In this document: positions 33,001 to 35,622 of the stretch, one piece after another
Position numbering within the stretch: the first letter of the stretch is position 1
Layout of the letters: the number at the start of each line of letters is the position of its first letter
From: Actinomycetota bacterium
Lineage (GTDB): Bacteria > Actinomycetota > Humimicrobiia > Humimicrobiales > Humimicrobiaceae
DNA: 35,622 bases
Direction of reading: 5' to 3'
Assembly (NCBI GenBank): GCA_004376325.1
Contig: SOKC01000123.1
Coordinates: 1 to 35,622, forward strand
Position numbers and translations under genes: made by a program
The notes under the pieces: generated by a model
Database searches by the model: none
What the model was told of the DNA's origin: nothing
What the model saw: only the letters and a program-made list of their open reading frames with translations

Positions 33001-34008
33001 TTATGAGATTATATCTTTAATTACATAGGTTGGCTTCTCTTGAGCTTCGTGATAAATCCGCATGGTAATTTCTGCTAGCAGCCCCATAGTGATAAGCTGG
33101 ATACCTATAAAAATCATAAAGATTGAAAGTATAAAAAGCGGTCTATCAGCCAATCCTTGATTAAAAAATATTCTCATAATAATTAAGTAGGCAGTTATTA
33201 TAAAACCAACTGTACCGGAAAAGAGTCCAACCAGTCCAAATATCTGTATGGGTCTTTGTGAATAGCTTAAAAGAAATTTTATAGTGATTATATCAAGGAT
33301 AACCCTTATAGTTCTTGAAATTCCATATTTTGATTTGCCAAATTTTCTGCTGTGATGTGTTACCGGGATCTCAGCCACTTTTACTCCCATCCAGCTGGCT
33401 ACTGCTGGAATGTATCTGTGCATCTCTCCGTAAAGTTCTATATTTTTTACCACTTCTCTCTTGTAAGCCTTAAGTGTACAGCCATAGTCATGAAGATAAA
33501 CTCCAGTTAATTTTGATATAATTTTATTTGCAATAACTGAAGGAAATCTCCTGGTAATGGCTTTATCTTTTCTATTTTTTCTCCACCCACTTACTATATC
33601 GTAACCTTCATTTAATTTATTTAACATTACTGGAATATCCTGAGGATCATTCTGCAGGTCAGCATCAAGAGTAATAATTGCATCTCCTTTGGAATAATTA
33701 AACCCGGCACTTATTGCAGCAGTCTGGCCAAAATTTCTTCTAAATCTTATAATTTTGTAAGAGCTGTTTTTTTTGTGAATTTCCAGTAATTTATTATATG
33801 TCCCGTCAACACTCCCATCGTCAATAAAAATTACCTCATAATCTATGCCTAATTTTAAAAGTGATTTGTCTAATTCTTTATAGAGACGATCAACACTTTC
33901 CCTCTCGTTATATATTGGAATAACAATGGATAAATCTATTTTTTCTTTAGAATTATTATTAATGGTATTAGTATTATCAATTGAATTTGTTTTAATTCTA
34001 TTAGTCAT
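33001..34008 (-). CDS. GtrB/ArnC-like GT2 polyprenyl-phosphate glycosyltransferase
   Basis: A 335-residue membrane GT2 enzyme. An Asn-rich leader of about 24 residues precedes SIVIPIYNERES (27-38); FIDDGSVDGT at 61-70, RNFGQTAAISAGF at 91-103, LDADLQNDP at 114-122 (DxD), GYDIVSGWRKNR, and the YGCTLKAYKRE and GKSKYG signatures of GtrB/DPM-like proteins. Two TM helices near 245-270 and 285-310 close the protein. It links one sugar to polyprenyl phosphate at the inner face, for flipping and use by GT-C enzymes. It overlaps the upstream epimerase gene by 8 bases, so that enzyme may supply its sugar. Confidence 0.9.
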   Translation of the reverse strand: MTNRIKTNSIDNTNTINNNSKEKIDLSIVIPIYNERESVDRLYKELDKSLLKLGIDYEVIFIDDGSVDGTYNKLLEIHKKNSSYKIIRFRRNFGQTAAISAGFNYSKGDAIITLDADLQNDPQDIPVMLNKLNEGYDIVSGWRKNRKDKAITRRFPSVIANKIISKLTGVYLHDYGCTLKAYKREVVKNIELYGEMHRYIPAVASWMGVKVAEIPVTHHSRKFGKSKYGISRTIRVILDIITIKFLLSYSQRPIQIFGLVGLFSGTVGFIITAYLIIMRIFFNQGLADRPLFILSIFMIFIGIQLITMGLLAEITMRIYHEAQEKPTYVIKDIIS

Positions 34009-34969
34009 AAAATGAGCTTCCTTCTTCCTTTTTTTTATACCATTTTATAAAGTTTTCGATACCTTCCTCTATAGAGGTCTCAGGTTGATATTTTAACATT
34101 TTTTTAGCTTTTCTAATATCAGCATAAGTTGTAAACACATCCCCGGGTTGAGCATCTGCATATTTTATAACAGCTTTGCGGTTAATTGCTTTTTCTATTA
34201 AGTTTATCAGTTTTAATAAATTAATTGGTTTTGAGTTGCCTAAATTTATAATTTCATATCCATTGATCTTATCGAGGCTGCTAATAATACCAGAGATTAT
34301 GTCATCAATATAGGTATAATCCCGTGATGAGGTTCCATTGCCATATACTTCTATAGGTTTTTCCTCTAATATGTGTCTGGTAAATTTATGAATAGCCATT
34401 TCAGGTCTCTGGCGTGGGCCATAAACGGTGAATAACCTGAAGCAAAGAATAGAGATATCGTATAGATGATGGTAGGTGTAACAAATAAGCTCACCTGATT
34501 TTTTGGTTGCAGCATAAGGAGATATTGGATTATCTACATTATCATCTTCTGAAAATGGGACTTTTTTGTTGTCACCATATACTGAAGACGAAGAGGCGAA
34601 AATGAATTTTTTTATGCCATAATCTTTGCAGGCTTCTAAAAGATTAATGGTTCCTTGAACATTTACTGCTTCATAAAGCAAAGCATTGCTTAACGAGGGT
34701 CTTACACCTGCTCTTGCAGCCAGGTGAATTATTATGTTTATCTTTTGAGCTGAGAATATCTCATTTATCTTTTCCTTATTTAATATGTCTAACCTGTATA
34801 AGGTGAAATTTTTGTTATCTATAATATTTTTTAGGTTGTTTTCCTTTATTTTTGGGTTATAGTAATTATTAAAATTGTCTATGCAGATTATTTTGTGATT
34901 CAGATCTATTAATTTTTCACAGAGATGGGAGCCTATAAATCCAGCTCCACCAGTAATAAGTATATACAT
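34001..34969 (-). CDS. NAD-dependent UDP-sugar 4-epimerase (UDP-glucuronate epimerase-like)
   Basis: A 322-residue extended SDR. NAD-binding GGAGFIGSH at 7-15, AARAGVRPSL at 84-93 (this RPS stretch is characteristic of UDP-glucuronate 4-epimerases), SSSSVYG at 126-132, Tyr152 and Lys156 in YAATK, and FTVYGPRQRPEMA after that. It probably makes UDP-galacturonate or a related 4-epimer. UDP-GlcNAc/GalNAc epimerases share most motifs and are the alternative. First gene of the six-gene leftward operon; its 3' end overlaps the GtrB-like gene. Confidence 0.87.
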   Translation of the reverse strand: MYILITGGAGFIGSHLCEKLIDLNHKIICIDNFNNYYNPKIKENNLKNIIDNKNFTLYRLDILNKEKINEIFSAQKINIIIHLAARAGVRPSLSNALLYEAVNVQGTINLLEACKDYGIKKFIFASSSSVYGDNKKVPFSEDDNVDNPISPYAATKKSGELICYTYHHLYDISILCFRLFTVYGPRQRPEMAIHKFTRHILEEKPIEVYGNGTSSRDYTYIDDIISGIISSLDKINGYEIINLGNSKPINLLKLINLIEKAINRKAVIKYADAQPGDVFTTYADIRKAKKMLKYQPETSIEEGIENFIKWYKKKEEGSSFYD

Positions 34970-35027
34970 GTTAATGTTTTTAAAAAGCTTTTAAATTATT
35001 CTGTAATGGTAATAAAATTATTAACTA

Positions 35028-35054
35028 ATTATACACAAAAAAAAATTTTAGCAA
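35028..35054 (-). promoter_or_regulatory. Candidate promoter for the six-gene leftward operon
   Basis: On the minus strand TTGCTA (35054-35049) and TATAAT (35033-35028) are 15 bases apart, shorter than the usual 17. The -10 lies about 59 bases before the epimerase start at 34969. The whole 203-base spacer (34970-35172) is AT-rich, and nothing else in it can be supported. Confidence 0.28.
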
Positions 35055-35172
35055 TATTGAATTTTTTAAGTTTTGCTAGTTGAGCTTGGTGTTTAAAAAT
35101 AATATATTAAAATTCTTGTTCCTAATAGACACAAGGCATCTATAGAGAGATAATTCCATTTTTTTTATGTTT

Positions 35173-35622
35173 TTATTTATAAAAATCAATTTTACTAAAA
35201 TAAACTGCTAAGTTTCGATTATCATTATTTATCCCAAGTTGTATAGGGCTTATTAAATATTTAAATTTAAATTTTAAAATATTATATTCCTCTATTAATA
35301 ATTCTTTGGGGATAGTAAGGGTATATTTTTTTTGCTCAGGGCTATCTAAAGTAAATTTTCCTATATTATTACCATTTAAAAAAATTTCTACTGTCTGGTC
35401 TATTTCGGGAGTGTATAATGACATCATGGTTATATCAAGATTATAATTTGTCTGATCTTCAAAGTTTAAGAAGAGCAAAGACTCTTTCTGGTTGGCCCAT
35501 GTTCCAAGTTCATCTATAAAAGACCAGCCATAATTTAAATAATTAGAATTATTTAATTCATTAAATAAAAAGGTAAATTTATTATCATCAAGATCAACTT
35601 TTATTATCTCTTCTGATGTTGG
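35173..35622 (-). CDS. C-terminal part of a surface or membrane protein with a beta-sandwich domain
   Basis: The frame stays open to the right edge of the window, so about 149 C-terminal residues of a larger protein are seen. They include YGWSFIDELGTWANQKESLLFL, MSLYTPEIDQTVEIFLNGNNIGKF, KYTLTIPKELL, LKFKFKYLISPIQLGIN and a final AVYFSKIDFYK. The pattern of a GWS.PE..G.W opening, an NG..IG turn and a SP..LG..D.R.L ending resembles the C-terminal jelly-roll domain of large polytopic membrane proteins found in polysaccharide loci. A TTG at 35478 inside the frame is not the start. Probably an extracytoplasmic glycan-binding domain of another GT-C or phosphotransferase-type enzyme (inference). 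Confidence 0.6.
   Translation of the reverse strand, partial: PTSEEIIKVDLDDNKFTFLFNELNNSNYLNYGWSFIDELGTWANQKESLLFLNFEDQTNYNLDITMMSLYTPEIDQTVEIFLNGNNIGKFTLDSPEQKKYTLTIPKELLIEEYNILKFKFKYLISPIQLGINNDNRNLAVYFSKIDFYK

Noticed and set aside
1..35622. tRNA, rRNA, CRISPR arrays, transposases or attachment sites
   Set aside because: No cloverleaf, direct-repeat array, DDE or tyrosine recombinase motif was seen on either strand by reading; AT-rich spacers contain only promoters and short inverted repeats.

Overview
The window is a 35.6 kb stretch of a low-GC bacterial chromosome that is almost entirely a cell-surface glycan / glycoconjugate assembly locus. It holds about 25 real protein genes, several partly degraded pieces, and no tRNA, rRNA, CRISPR or insertion-sequence genes that I can see. 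The organism cannot be named from the sequence. The standard genetic code, frequent TTG starts, AGA/AGG arginine codons, AT-rich spacers, Gram-positive-like promoters and a bacterial Wzt-type ABC ATPase point to a low-GC, probably uncultured, bacterial lineage.

Layout. (1) 1-1239 (+): the 3' end of a Wzt-like O-antigen/polysaccharide exporter ATPase, then a hicBA toxin-antitoxin pair. (2) 6490-1262 (-): a four-gene operon made of a GT4-GT2 fusion glycosyltransferase, a GT4 glycosyltransferase, a UbiA-family polyprenyl-phosphate phosphoribosyltransferase-like enzyme and an overlapping HAD phosphatase. (3) 6615-15148 (+): a GT2-GT4 fusion (domain order opposite to its divergent neighbour), a UPF0104/LPG_synthase_TM flippase-like protein, rfbD, a second flippase-like protein, an exported SGNH hydrolase, a GT-C mannosyltransferase-like protein and an unknown membrane-anchored protein. 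(4) 18389-15200 (-): a three-gene module of a small exported membrane protein with an N-terminal YLDAGTGS motif, a two-domain methyltransferase and a membrane alkaline-phosphatase-fold enzyme. (5) about 18.4-27.0 kb: a visibly AT-richer block with two PMT-like GT-C enzymes, a TMEM260/DUF2723-like GT-C enzyme, a DPM1-like GT2, DUF2304 and a third flippase-like protein. Broken gene pieces lie at or near both ends. (6) 27057-29099 (+): a membrane-anchored protein with three DUF11-like Ig folds and a C-terminal GDSL hydrolase, followed by an unlisted 53-residue membrane protein. (7) 34969-29149 (-): a tight six-gene operon of a UDP-sugar epimerase, a GtrB-like GT2, a radical SAM/SPASM protein, an extended SDR, a LbetaH acetyltransferase and a fourth flippase-like protein. 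(8) 35622-35173 (-): the C-terminal part of another surface or membrane protein.

How the parts may work together (inference). Cytoplasmic GT4/GT2 enzymes could build a lipid-linked glycan that uses rhamnose (rfbD) and a 4-epimerised sugar, for export by the ABC transporter. In parallel, DPM1/GtrB-like enzymes and the UbiA-HAD pair could charge polyprenyl phosphate with single sugars, the UPF0104/DUF2304 proteins could flip them, and GT-C enzymes could transfer them outside the membrane to glycans or proteins. A TMEM260-like enzyme encoded close to a protein built of Ig-like DUF11 domains is the most suggestive pairing, because human TMEM260 O-mannosylates Ig-like (IPT) domains.
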